Made by a program: the position numbers and the translations under genes
Notes under the pieces: generated by a model
Told to the model about the DNA's origin: nothing
The model's database searches: none
What the model saw: the letters and a program-made list of their open reading frames with translations, nothing else
DNA from: Paraglaciecola mesophila
GTDB lineage: Bacteria > Pseudomonadota > Gammaproteobacteria > Enterobacterales > Alteromonadaceae
DNA length: 64,000 bases
Direction of reading: 5' to 3'
Assembly (NCBI RefSeq): GCF_009906955.1
Contig: NZ_CP047656.1
Coordinates: 2,001,501 to 2,065,500 of the forward strand
Shown: positions 36,226 to 44,703 of the stretch, one piece after another
Position numbering within the stretch: position 1 is the stretch's first letter
Layout: every line of letters starts with the position of its first letter

Positions 36226-37689
36226 ATGCGCCACAACCAGAGCAAATTACCTATGTTAAGACGAACCAAAATTTTAGCTACATTGGGCCCAGCAACAGAC
36301 ACAGTTGAGCAAATAGAAGGCATAGTTCAAGCCGGAGCAAACGTAGTACGCATGAACTTCTCTCATGGTACTGCTCAAGATCACATCGAGCGCGCCGAAA
36401 AAGTTCGTCAAGTAGCGAAAAAGCTTGGCAAGTACATTGCTATCTTAGGAGATTTGCAAGGTCCAAAAATTCGTGTAGCGAAATTCAAAGACGGATCAAT
36501 CATACTTGGTATGGGTGACAAATTTATCCTCGATGCTGATATGGGTCGTGAAGACGGTGACCAAAACGCGGTTGGTATCGACTATAAAGCACTGCCTAAA
36601 GACGTGAATACAGGTGATATTCTATTACTAGATGATGGTCGTATACAGCTTAAAGTAGTGCAAGTAGAAGGTAACAAAGTACACACCGAAGTGACGGTAG
36701 CTGGCAAATTATCTAACAATAAAGGCATTAATCGTTTAGGTGGTGGGCTTTCTGCAGAGGCCTTGACAGAGAAAGACAAAGAAGACATTAAAACAGCTGC
36801 CATTATCGGTGTTGATTATTTAGCCGTCTCTTTCCCGCGTTCTGGGGATGATTTGCGCTACGCGCGCCAACTTGCTGAAAAAGCAGGTTGCCATGCAATG
36901 ATTTGTGCCAAAGTAGAGCGTGCTGAAGCCGTTGCGACTGATGAAGCCATTGACGATATCATTGAAGCGTCTGACGCAGTTATGGTTGCACGTGGTGATT
37001 TAGGTGTAGAGATCGGTGATGCTGAACTAGTCGGTGTACAAAAGAAACTGATTGCTCGTTCACGTCAATTGAACAAAGTGGTTATCACAGCAACACAAAT
37101 GATGGAAACCATGATCACCAGCCCGATGCCAACCCGTGCAGAAGTCATGGATGTGGCCAATGCCGTTCTTGATGGAACCGATGCAGTGATGTTGTCAGCA
37201 GAAACCGCGGCAGGTGATTACCCTGTTGAAACAGTGGCGGCTATGGCCCGTGTTTGTGTAGGCGCAGAAACCCACCCTAGCGTTAAAATTTCTAAGCATC
37301 GCATGGATGAAAGCTTTGGCTCAGTAAGCGAAACAGTTGCGCTTAGTGCAGTTTATGCCGCAAATCATTTGAGTACAGTAAAAGCCATTGTTGCCTTGAC
37401 CGAGAGCGGTAGCACTCCCCGCTTAATGTCACGTATCACCACTTCATTGCCGATTTATGCTTTATCTCGTCATGAGTCAACATTGAACATCATGGCGCTT
37501 TACCGTGGTGTTAAACCCGCATATTTTGATTCTCGTGGCAGCAGCCCAGGTGAATTGACTAAAGACGTAGTGGCAATCATGAAAGAAAAAGGCCTACTTG
37601 AAACCGGTGATTTATTCATCATGACCTATGGTGACAATATGGAAACCATAGGCGGCACAAACGCCTGTAAGATTGTTGCTGTTTCCTAA
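36226..37689 (+). CDS. pyk: Pyruvate kinase
   Basis: 487 residues from the first ATG; an ATG nine codons later (36253, [16 protein letters not shown]) is an equally plausible start, and neither has a strong ribosome-binding site. Motifs include [22 protein letters not shown] with the catalytic lysine, [12 protein letters not shown] and ATQMMETM. It converts phosphoenolpyruvate and ADP to pyruvate and ATP. The HexR-like palindrome links its expression to the Entner-Doudoroff operon next door. The sequence resembles the PykA type rather than PykF. Confidence 0.95.
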   Translation: MRHNQSKLPMLRRTKILATLGPATDTVEQIEGIVQAGANVVRMNFSHGTAQDHIERAEKVRQVAKKLGKYIAILGDLQGPKIRVAKFKDGSIILGMGDKFILDADMGREDGDQNAVGIDYKALPKDVNTGDILLLDDGRIQLKVVQVEGNKVHTEVTVAGKLSNNKGINRLGGGLSAEALTEKDKEDIKTAAIIGVDYLAVSFPRSGDDLRYARQLAEKAGCHAMICAKVERAEAVATDEAIDDIIEASDAVMVARGDLGVEIGDAELVGVQKKLIARSRQLNKVVITATQMMETMITSPMPTRAEVMDVANAVLDGTDAVMLSAETAAGDYPVETVAAMARVCVGAETHPSVKISKHRMDESFGSVSETVALSAVYAANHLSTVKAIVALTESGSTPRLMSRITTSLPIYALSRHESTLNIMALYRGVKPAYFDSRGSSPGELTKDVVAIMKEKGLLETGDLFIMTYGDNMETIGGTNACKIVAVS

Positions 37690-37713
37690 GCCCCATCGAC
37701 AATATCCCCAGAT

Positions 37714-37745
37714 AAAAACGTGCTGAGAATGCACGTTTTTTTTTG
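37714..37745 (+). terminator. Terminator after pyk
   Basis: AAAACGTGC (37715-37723) / GCACGTTTT (37731-37739) with a 7-base loop and nine consecutive T. Confidence 0.88.
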
Positions 37746-37853
37746 CCCAAGTTTCCTGTTTGTTTATTTATAGTTACGCATCACGTAAATAAAGTTAAAT
37801 TTCTCCCTAGTCCTCTTACTATCAATCAACCTGTTTAGAATAGAGAATGATAA

Positions 37854-39029
37854 ATGAGCACAAACAAAGAATTCGATATCGTCGTTTATGGCGCTTCAGG
37901 CTTTACTGGCCGTCTAGTAGCAGAATACTTGGCAAAGCAATATGCAGATGACAATAGTTTCACCTGGGCAATGGCTGGGCGTAGTGCTGATAAATTAGCA
38001 TTAGTACGCGATGAGATTGGTGCACCAAAGGATACCCCTCTGGTGGTCGCTGACGCTGAAGATGCGAGCTCAATGCAAGCCATGCTTGATAGTACACGTT
38101 TAATCCTGACCACGGTTGGCCCTTATCAGCTTTATGGCTCTGAGTTAGTCGCCATGTGTGCCCAATCAGGTGTTGATTACGTTGATTTGTGTGGCGAGCC
38201 AGTTTGGATGCGCCATATGATAGATGCAAACGAAGCTGCAGCGAAACAAAGCGGTGCTCGAATCGTGTTCTCCTGTGGTTTTGATTCCATTCCGTTTGAT
38301 TTAGGCGTATATCATTTACAGCAATTAGCCCAAGAAAAATTCGGCCATACATTTAACCGAGTCAAAGGTCGGGTTAAAAAAATGCAAGGGACCTTCTCTG
38401 GTGGCACAGCAGCGAGCTTAAAAGCCACTTTAGCCGCTGCGAAACAAGATCCAAAACAGTTTGAGTTGCTGCTCAATCCATTCTCTTTGACCCCAGGTTT
38501 CGCAGGCACTGAGCAACCAGCCGGGGATAAACCCTATTTTGAAGAATCGCTTAATACCTGGGTAACGCCTTTCATTATGGCCGCGATTAATACGCGCAAT
38601 GTGCACCGCAGCAACATGCTACTCAGTCACCAATACGGCAGCGATTTTGTTTATGATGAAATGCTGATGACAGGCCCAGGAGAGAAAGGGGAAACGATCG
38701 CTAAAGCAGTGGCCAGCGATAAAGGCATGATGAAAGATGGCGGCCCTAAACCTGGTGAAGGTCCAAGTAAAGAAGAGCGTGAAAATGGTTTTTACGAGGT
38801 GTTATTTGTAGGCAATGATCAAGAAGGCCAAAACTTAACCGTGAGCGTTGGCGCCACACTTGACCCGGGTTATGGCTCGACTTCTCGTATGATCACCGAA
38901 GCAGCCTTGTGTCTGATTAAAGACTCAACCGATACTCCTGGCGGTATTTTGACCCCAGCATCGGCTATGGGCGACACGTTAATTAAGCGTTTAGTAGACA
39001 ACGCAGGCTTAACGTTTAAACAACTGTAA
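37854..39029 (+). CDS. Saccharopine dehydrogenase-like NADP-binding protein
   Basis: 391 residues. The Rossmann motif VVYGASGFTGRLVAEYLA is at 11-28, followed by TTVGPYQLYGSELV, YVDLCGEPVWMR and FSCGFDSIPFDLGV, the pattern of the saccharopine dehydrogenase / trans-acting enoyl reductase family. Substrate unknown; lysine metabolism should not be assumed. Relatives act on lipids in mycobacteria and occur widely in marine bacteria. The gene is monocistronic between two terminators. Confidence 0.8.
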   Translation: MSTNKEFDIVVYGASGFTGRLVAEYLAKQYADDNSFTWAMAGRSADKLALVRDEIGAPKDTPLVVADAEDASSMQAMLDSTRLILTTVGPYQLYGSELVAMCAQSGVDYVDLCGEPVWMRHMIDANEAAAKQSGARIVFSCGFDSIPFDLGVYHLQQLAQEKFGHTFNRVKGRVKKMQGTFSGGTAASLKATLAAAKQDPKQFELLLNPFSLTPGFAGTEQPAGDKPYFEESLNTWVTPFIMAAINTRNVHRSNMLLSHQYGSDFVYDEMLMTGPGEKGETIAKAVASDKGMMKDGGPKPGEGPSKEERENGFYEVLFVGNDQEGQNLTVSVGATLDPGYGSTSRMITEAALCLIKDSTDTPGGILTPASAMGDTLIKRLVDNAGLTFKQL

Positions 39030-39061
39030 CTCAACCCAGTTAGAATAAGAGTTAGAAAAGG

Positions 39062-39090
39062 AAAAGCCCAAGCAAATACTTGGGCTTTTT
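39062..39090 (+). terminator. Terminator after the saccharopine dehydrogenase-like gene
   Basis: AAGCCCAAG (39064-39072) / CTTGGGCTT (39079-39087) with a 6-base loop, flanked by A-run and T-run, so it may also serve the convergent EF-hand gene. Confidence 0.88.
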
Positions 39091-39123
39091 GATCTAAATA
39101 CCTTTCAAACGAAATCGATGAGT

Positions 39124-39372
39124 TTAGTATTCCCACCAAGATTGCTGCCACCACTCTAAAAACTCTTCGAAGTCGATGGAGCCATCGTTGTTTTTATCAA
39201 TCAAACTAAAGCCTTCTTCAACATGACTAGCCTTGGTTTTAGGCGATATGATAGTTAACAACTCAATAAATTCTGTTAACCCGATTTCACCGTTCTTATC
39301 GGTATCAAAATAATCAAATTCTTTGCGAATTTCAGCAACCTTTTCCGGTGCTAATGTCTCTTGCTGTGCCAT
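39124..39372 (-). CDS. Calmodulin-like EF-hand protein
   Basis: 82 residues with two canonical 12-residue EF-hand loops: DTDKNGEIGLTE (23-34) and DKNNDGSIDFEE (59-70). Each has acidic residues at positions 1, 3 or 5 and 12 and glycine at 6, so both should bind calcium. There is no signal peptide, which makes a cytoplasmic calcium sensor or buffer likely. The C-terminus FLEWWQQSWWEY is unusually tryptophan-rich. Partner unknown. Confidence 0.85.
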   Translation of the reverse strand: MAQQETLAPEKVAEIRKEFDYFDTDKNGEIGLTEFIELLTIISPKTKASHVEEGFSLIDKNNDGSIDFEEFLEWWQQSWWEY

Positions 39373-39464
39373 GATTGAACCACATTAGTTAATGTTAGGA
39401 CGAGTTTACCCTTTCATATCACCAAATGTCTACGTTGGTGAACCAAAGCGCAATATCTAACGGC

Positions 39465-40475
39465 TTAACCGTTGCTTTTTCCTGCAGCTGCACGCTGTGC
39501 TCGCCGTTGTGCAGCTTTCTGCTGACGGCGTAATTTTATTGCCTTAGTTGCATCTTCACCAACGTGTGCTTCATTGCGCTGGCGGGCTAAATTCACCTGC
39601 TTTTCACGCTCACGAAAACGTTTGAGCTGCTCTTCACTGTGGGTGCCATGACACTTGGGGCAGCTAGCGCCAGCCTCAAATAACGGGCTTAGTTTATCTT
39701 CTTCAGTAATAGGTAGACGACAGGCATAACACTGATCATAATCACTTTTTTGTAAGTCATGATTAACCGCAACGCGATTATCAAACACAAAACAGTCACC
39801 TTCCCATAAGGTGTCGTCTTTCGGTACTTCTTCTAAGTATTTAAGGATACCGCCTTCTAAATGATAAACCTCTTCAAAGCCCTGTTCTTTTAAATAAGCT
39901 GTAGACTTTTCACAACGAATTCCGCCGGTACAAAACATGGCGACTTTTTTGTTTTTACTGGGCTCGAGATTATCTTTTACATACTGAGGAAATTCGCGGA
40001 ATGATTCAGTTTTTGGATTGATCGCGTTTTTAAACGTACCAATTTCGATTTCATAGTCGTTACGAGTATCAATGACAGTGACATTCGGATCAGATATTAA
40101 CGCATTCCAATCTTGCGGCTTTACATACGTGCCCACAGTGCGCAGCGGATCGATGCCTTCTACGCCCATAGTCACTATCTCTTTCTTCAACTTTACTTTG
40201 GTGCGATGAAAGGGTTGAGTTTCATCTAACGATTCTTTATGTGAAATAGGCGCAATGCGTGAGTCTTGGTTCAAGTAATCTAATAATGCATTGATGCCGT
40301 CTCGTGAACCTGAAACGGTGCCATTAATCCCCTCTTCAGCTAATAACAAGGTTCCCTTGATGCCGTTATCCTGCATAAATGCTAGAAGTGGCTGACGCAT
40401 TTCTTCGAAGTTTTCTAGGGTGACAAATTTGTATAACGCGCACACGACAAAAGGCGCAGCAGTTTGATTTTGCAT
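39465..40475 (-). CDS. trhO: tRNA uridine(34) hydroxylase (rhodanese-like, YceA)
   Basis: 336 residues from [17 protein letters not shown]; the frame is open 30 codons upstream but without family similarity. An N-terminal acylphosphatase-like domain (1-95) is followed by a rhodanese domain (about 125-220) with the active-site loop [11 protein letters not shown] (Cys182, Cys188), and a C-terminal CYACRLPI / CPKCHG pair that may bind zinc. TrhO makes 5-hydroxyuridine at position 34 of several tRNAs using oxygen. Confidence 0.92.
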   Translation of the reverse strand: MQNQTAAPFVVCALYKFVTLENFEEMRQPLLAFMQDNGIKGTLLLAEEGINGTVSGSRDGINALLDYLNQDSRIAPISHKESLDETQPFHRTKVKLKKEIVTMGVEGIDPLRTVGTYVKPQDWNALISDPNVTVIDTRNDYEIEIGTFKNAINPKTESFREFPQYVKDNLEPSKNKKVAMFCTGGIRCEKSTAYLKEQGFEEVYHLEGGILKYLEEVPKDDTLWEGDCFVFDNRVAVNHDLQKSDYDQCYACRLPITEEDKLSPLFEAGASCPKCHGTHSEEQLKRFREREKQVNLARQRNEAHVGEDATKAIKLRRQQKAAQRRAQRAAAGKSNG

Positions 40476-40766
40476 GATAATTCCTTGCGAGTTGGATCGT
40501 AAATCCAGAGCAGTTAAAAGAATGCTTAAAAAAGCGCCGGAAATATAGCAAAACCGTATCCACATTAAAAGTATTAGCTAAATTTGACAGCGATCTTACT
40601 GACTCAAATCAAACTTTTTTGCGCACACTTCATCACCCCTCTCATAGTCAGCCTCATCATTGGTCAAAAAAACCATTTTTTAGTCAATTAATAGAAAACA
40701 TAATTATATTTCACATACAAAAAGAATGGGCAACGCATAACTCATTGTTTTTAAAGTAATTTAAAG
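40476..40766. other. AT-rich intergenic region
   Basis: About 290 bp between divergent trhO and the DUF3718 gene. No gene or RNA is recognised. It contains a small dyad TGGT-CAAAAAA-ACCA near 40662-40676 that could be a regulator or activator site upstream of the sigma-54-type promoter, but this is only a suggestion. Confidence 0.3.
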
Positions 40767-40783
40767 TTGGCATCTAGGTTGCA
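40767..40783 (+). promoter_or_regulatory. Sigma-54 (RpoN)-type promoter of the DUF3718 gene
   Basis: TTGGCATCTAGGTTGCA matches the consensus TTGGCACG-N4-TTGCW: the invariant GG and GC are 10 bases apart and only the two bases after TTGGCA differ. Transcription would start near 40794, giving a leader of about 48 bases with the ribosome-binding site AAAGGAAA. Confidence 0.65.
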
Positions 40784-40841
40784 AACTGATAATTAACAAA
40801 ACAACACACTGAAAATACTGACTCATTAAAGGAAATACACC

Positions 40842-41177
40842 ATGAAAACATTGACTAAAACTATCGCTGCAACGCTACTTTCTTTTGCTGTTTTAGGTGC
40901 TGCACATGCAGACCAAGAATTAATTCCTAGCGATAATGAAGCGGGTACAAAACTCTGCGTAACCGCGACGTCTGGTAGCGTTCTAAAAATGAATAAAGCG
41001 ATGAAGTTAAGCAAGGTAACCAAGCGTTACGTCACTGAAAAAGTCACGTGTAACGGTCAAAGCATGGTTGCATTTGTTGAACAGTACGGTGAAAAAGCTG
41101 AAAAAATGAATAACTTTCTAACGAATGGTAAATACAGCGAAGAACGTAGCGTTATCGCCAGTGTAAACAGTCAGTAA
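40842..41177 (+). CDS. Small exported protein, DUF3718 type
   Basis: 111 residues. Residues 1-23 form a signal peptide (MKTLTKTIAATLLSFAVLGA, cleavage at AHA-DQE), so the product is periplasmic or secreted. The mature protein has two cysteines (KLCVTA, KVTCNG) likely to form a disulfide and a lysine-rich middle. The pattern fits the DUF3718 family of Alteromonadales and Shewanella, of unknown role. It is monocistronic, with a sigma-54-type promoter and its own terminator. Confidence 0.7.
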   Translation: MKTLTKTIAATLLSFAVLGAAHADQELIPSDNEAGTKLCVTATSGSVLKMNKAMKLSKVTKRYVTEKVTCNGQSMVAFVEQYGEKAEKMNNFLTNGKYSEERSVIASVNSQ

Positions 41178-41225
41178 TCAGTTGGCTGTTATGCACAGAA
41201 TGTGCGATATATTCAAGTATAAGTA

Positions 41226-41252
41226 AAAAATCCGCTCGTAGGCGGATTTTTG
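41226..41252 (+). terminator. Terminator between the DUF3718 gene and the ECF sigma gene
   Basis: AAAATCCGC (41227-41235) / GCGGATTTT (41242-41250) with a 6-base loop and flanking A and T runs; it can act on both convergent transcripts. Confidence 0.85.
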
Positions 41253-41264
41253 TTTACATAGCGT

Positions 41265-41828
41265 CTAGCCAGCTACGCTTAGCTCCCGGTGTAACCAGGC
41301 TTTACCAAATTGCCCGTCACGCTCTATGGTTCTGGGTGAAACCGCATAAAACTGAGCAATATCTTGTACACTTGAACCTGCAAAAAACTGTAGCTCTAAA
41401 ATTTCAGCTTTTCGTTTATCAAACTTTGCTAACGCTGATAAGGCTGCATCTAACTCAACAACATCATGACTGATCGGTTTATCTCCATATTTATAATCAA
41501 CCAAGGTGATATGGTTTGCTCCCGCCCCTCGTTTTTGACTGGTATGTGCCCTAGCATGATCAACCAAAATACGCCGCATCATATTGCCAGCTAATCGATA
41601 AAAATGCGCTCGGTCTGCAAAATCTAACTGAGCATGCAACAAATCGATAAACACTTCATTCACCAAGGCAGTGGCCTGCAAAGTATGCCCAGCTCTCTCA
41701 AAGGACATGTGCTTTTGTGCTCTGCGATGCAATTCTGAGTAAACTAAATGACTTAAATCATTAAATGCTTGCTCGCTTCCTGACTGCCAGTCACGAAGTA
41801 ACTGAGTGATATCCCGATCGTTGTTCAT
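41265..41828 (-). CDS. ECF sigma factor of the ECF43 / TIGR02999 type
   Basis: 187 residues from MNNDRDITQLLRDWQ. Sigma region 2 spans about 10-90 and region 4 about 120-185 (KRKAEILELQFFAGSSVQDIAQFYAVSPRTIERD). In ordinary ECF sigmas region 2.2 reads D-A-E-D-LVQEVF; here it is QATALVNEVF, with Thr53 in place of the acidic residues that contact RNA polymerase beta-prime. This substitution is the hallmark of ECF43 sigmas such as EcfP of Vibrio parahaemolyticus and EcfK of Xanthomonas, which are activated by threonine phosphorylation. No anti-sigma gene is present; a Ser/Thr kinase is divergent 123 bp away. Confidence 0.85.
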   Translation of the reverse strand: MNNDRDITQLLRDWQSGSEQAFNDLSHLVYSELHRRAQKHMSFERAGHTLQATALVNEVFIDLLHAQLDFADRAHFYRLAGNMMRRILVDHARAHTSQKRGAGANHITLVDYKYGDKPISHDVVELDAALSALAKFDKRKAEILELQFFAGSSVQDIAQFYAVSPRTIERDGQFGKAWLHRELSVAG

Positions 41829-41951
41829 AGCATGACACACGGCGAAGTGAAATAGAGTTGCATAATTTTAGCACAGGAATAGACTAATTTTCATTCAATA
41901 GATATTAATCTAACATTCGGTTAATACATTTTGCGTAAAGGACTAAAGCAA

Positions 41952-44693
41952 ATGAACAACAACGAATGGCAAACAGTACAAGACATTTTTCATCACGCAA
42001 TTACTCTTCCTGTGGAGCAGCGAAGCAGTTACATAGACCAGCAATGTGAAAATAACGTTCACTTGCATCAAGAAGTGACCTCACTATTATCGCACCATGA
42101 AAAAAGCACCGAAATTGATTCCATCATCGATTACGCCGCTCATTGTGTTGTCAACCAAACTTCACAAAAAATAGGCGATGTGGTTGACCGTTATCGATTG
42201 ATTGAGATGATTGGCCAAGGAGGAATGGGCGATATCTACCTAGCCGAAAGAGCGGACGAACACTACACACAACGCGTGGCAATAAAAATTAACCGCAACG
42301 TGCTTATAACAGCAGATAGAGCATCACGCTTTAAAACCGAACGACAGATCTTAGCGAACCTAGAACACCCAAATATCGCACGCCTGCTCGATGGTGGCAC
42401 AACTGACACAAATCAGCCTTATTTAGTCATGGAATACATTGAAGGCACACCTATTGACCTTTATTGCCAACAAAAAAAACTGGGCCTGCACGAACAGTTA
42501 AAACTTTTTCAAAAAGTATGTGATGCAGTCCAATACGCTCATCAACACTTGGTAGTGCACTGTGATTTAAAACCCTCAAACATACTCATCACCATAGACG
42601 GTGAGCCAAAGTTGCTCGATTTTGGCATATCCAGGCTGCTGGACCAGCAAGAACCTAGCGATGGCGAACATAGCCTTGAAGCAAACAAAGCTGAGCGTTT
42701 GCTTAGCCTACATTATTCGAGCCCAGAACAAATTTGTGGCGAGCCTCTGTCCACCAGCACTGACATATATTCATTGGGGGTCATTTTATACAAACTACTG
42801 ACGCAGCAACTGCCTTATGGGCACGTTACAGACAACCTACATAACGCTATTCTCAAATTTACACCTACACCGCCAAGTCAGTTGTTAACCCACAATAAAT
42901 CGGTGCTTGGAAATACAGCGCAGATTGAGCCTAGCGGGATAAAAGCCAAGGATATCGCAGGTGACCTAGATGCAATATTGCTAAAAGCCCTGCATAACAG
43001 AGCGTCCTTGCGGTACAAGAGTGTTAACCAGTTTTCTAACGACCTTGAGCGCTTTGTTAACCACTTCCCTGTGACAGCGCACCGTAATTCGTGGGTCACA
43101 CGCAGTAAAAAATTTTTACGCCGCAACCGTCTTTCTAGTTCGCTGGCGGCTTTCATTCTTATTACTATGACCACCACAAGTAGCGCAATATTCATTCAAT
43201 CTCAGCGTATTGCACTCGAGCGTGATATTGCCGAGCAGGAGCGCGGTAAAGCGGTTGCTATCACAGACTTCTTGCACAACATGTTCTTTTCAATAAACCC
43301 AGATGACGCCCAAGGCGAAGTCATAACAGTGCGACAAATTTTAGATAAAGCCAGTGAAAAACTAAACCAAGATGACAGCCACACCCTATTTTCACAACCT
43401 TTAATAGAGGCCTCGGTGAGGCGCACTATTGGCGACATATATTTCCGTTTAGGGGTAATTCATCCAGCTATTGGGCACTTAGAAAGAGCGTTGACACTGC
43501 ATCGAGAATATCAAACTGACGACGCCGAGTTTTACCGCGTACTTAGAGCGTTAAGCAATTCTTATAATCGCGCAGACAAATTTGATCTGCAGCGTCCAAT
43601 CCTAGAAGAGTCAATAGACGTCGCCAAACGTATCTTTGGTGAGCACGATGAAAAAACCTTGGGTGTTATGTCTAACCTAGCAGGATTGTATAATGATACT
43701 GGCAATTCGTTTATGGCCATCAATCTGCACAATGAAATATACGATAAAAGTTTAAATGCCTTAGGCCCAGCGAATATTGTCACCATTCTCGCGATTACCA
43801 GTCTTGGTGCTGACTACTATGCATTAGGGGATTACCAAAAAGCCGAAGAGTACTTCCGGCAAGGTCTAGAAGCCAGCTTGAAAGAGTGGAACGAAAATCA
43901 TGGATTAGCATTGTATAACTTGGCCGGCATTGGTTATGTACTGGAGCGCTTAGGTCAATTTGAAGCTGGGTATGCCCCTACCAAGAAACGTTTAGAGCGA
44001 GCAATACACGTTTTGGGAGAACAACATCAAGACACACTTGATGCCAAACTCAGTATGGGCCGTATTCATCTCGGATTAGGGGAGTATTCCCAAGCAGAAG
44101 CACTGTTTAACGAGATTTTGGCTGCTTTGCCAAAGCGAGCAGGCGAACTTCATGCCCTAAACTATGTTACCCGTTTTGCATTAGCTGAGCTATATCTGAA
44201 AACAGACCGTGCAACGCAAGCATTAGCGCTAGCACAGAGCACATTATCACTCGCCAAGAATATATGGGCAGATGACAACTTAAAGATTTTATTTGGCACC
44301 CAAGTATTGGCTGACGCGCTAACTGCCAATCAAGAATACCAAAACGCCATTGCACATTATCAACACATTTTAACCAGTCGCCAACAGAGCATTGATAAAG
44401 AGCAGCAACAAAACAGACTGATGGAAATCGAGCACCTGCAAGTCAAGTATATTGAAGCGTATTATGCCCATTTAGGTTTGGCACGAGCGTACCTAGCCCT
44501 TGAACAAAACGCGAATAGCGCTGAACATTTGCGTAGCATAGTGCGCTTAACACAGGCCCACCCACGTATGACGGCACCCGAACTACCATGGGTATTAACT
44601 TCGTTGCTAACTGAATACGAAGGCTCAGGTAAAACGAAGCAGGCATCGACGATCCGCGCCCAGCTTGTTGCTTTGGAGCAACGCAGACCCTAG
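41952..44693 (+). CDS. Transmembrane Ser/Thr protein kinase with TPR sensor region
   Basis: 913 residues from MNNNEWQTVQDIF, chosen because AAAGGAC precedes the ATG at about 10 bases. Kinase domain about 80-375: GQGGMG (88-93), ATP-binding Lys112 in VAIK, catalytic loop HCDLKPSN with Asp205, DFG at 223-225 and SSPEQ. The residue before the catalytic Asp is Cys, so it is a non-RD kinase. One membrane helix (395-417) follows, then TPR-like repeats to the end, probably periplasmic. The arrangement matches PknT/PknS kinases paired with ECF43 sigma factors, and the divergent sigma gene is the likely substrate. Confidence 0.88.
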   Translation: MNNNEWQTVQDIFHHAITLPVEQRSSYIDQQCENNVHLHQEVTSLLSHHEKSTEIDSIIDYAAHCVVNQTSQKIGDVVDRYRLIEMIGQGGMGDIYLAERADEHYTQRVAIKINRNVLITADRASRFKTERQILANLEHPNIARLLDGGTTDTNQPYLVMEYIEGTPIDLYCQQKKLGLHEQLKLFQKVCDAVQYAHQHLVVHCDLKPSNILITIDGEPKLLDFGISRLLDQQEPSDGEHSLEANKAERLLSLHYSSPEQICGEPLSTSTDIYSLGVILYKLLTQQLPYGHVTDNLHNAILKFTPTPPSQLLTHNKSVLGNTAQIEPSGIKAKDIAGDLDAILLKALHNRASLRYKSVNQFSNDLERFVNHFPVTAHRNSWVTRSKKFLRRNRLSSSLAAFILITMTTTSSAIFIQSQRIALERDIAEQERGKAVAITDFLHNMFFSINPDDAQGEVITVRQILDKASEKLNQDDSHTLFSQPLIEASVRRTIGDIYFRLGVIHPAIGHLERALTLHREYQTDDAEFYRVLRALSNSYNRADKFDLQRPILEESIDVAKRIFGEHDEKTLGVMSNLAGLYNDTGNSFMAINLHNEIYDKSLNALGPANIVTILAITSLGADYYALGDYQKAEEYFRQGLEASLKEWNENHGLALYNLAGIGYVLERLGQFEAGYAPTKKRLERAIHVLGEQHQDTLDAKLSMGRIHLGLGEYSQAEALFNEILAALPKRAGELHALNYVTRFALAELYLKTDRATQALALAQSTLSLAKNIWADDNLKILFGTQVLADALTANQEYQNAIAHYQHILTSRQQSIDKEQQQNRLMEIEHLQVKYIEAYYAHLGLARAYLALEQNANSAEHLRSIVRLTQAHPRMTAPELPWVLTSLLTEYEGSGKTKQASTIRAQLVALEQRRP

Positions 44694-44703
44694 CGCCTTA
44701 TAT

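Noticed and set aside
37854..39029. Saccharopine dehydrogenase of lysine metabolism
   Set aside because: Only the NADP-binding family resemblance is seen; lysine-pathway genes are absent and the family includes lipid-related reductases.
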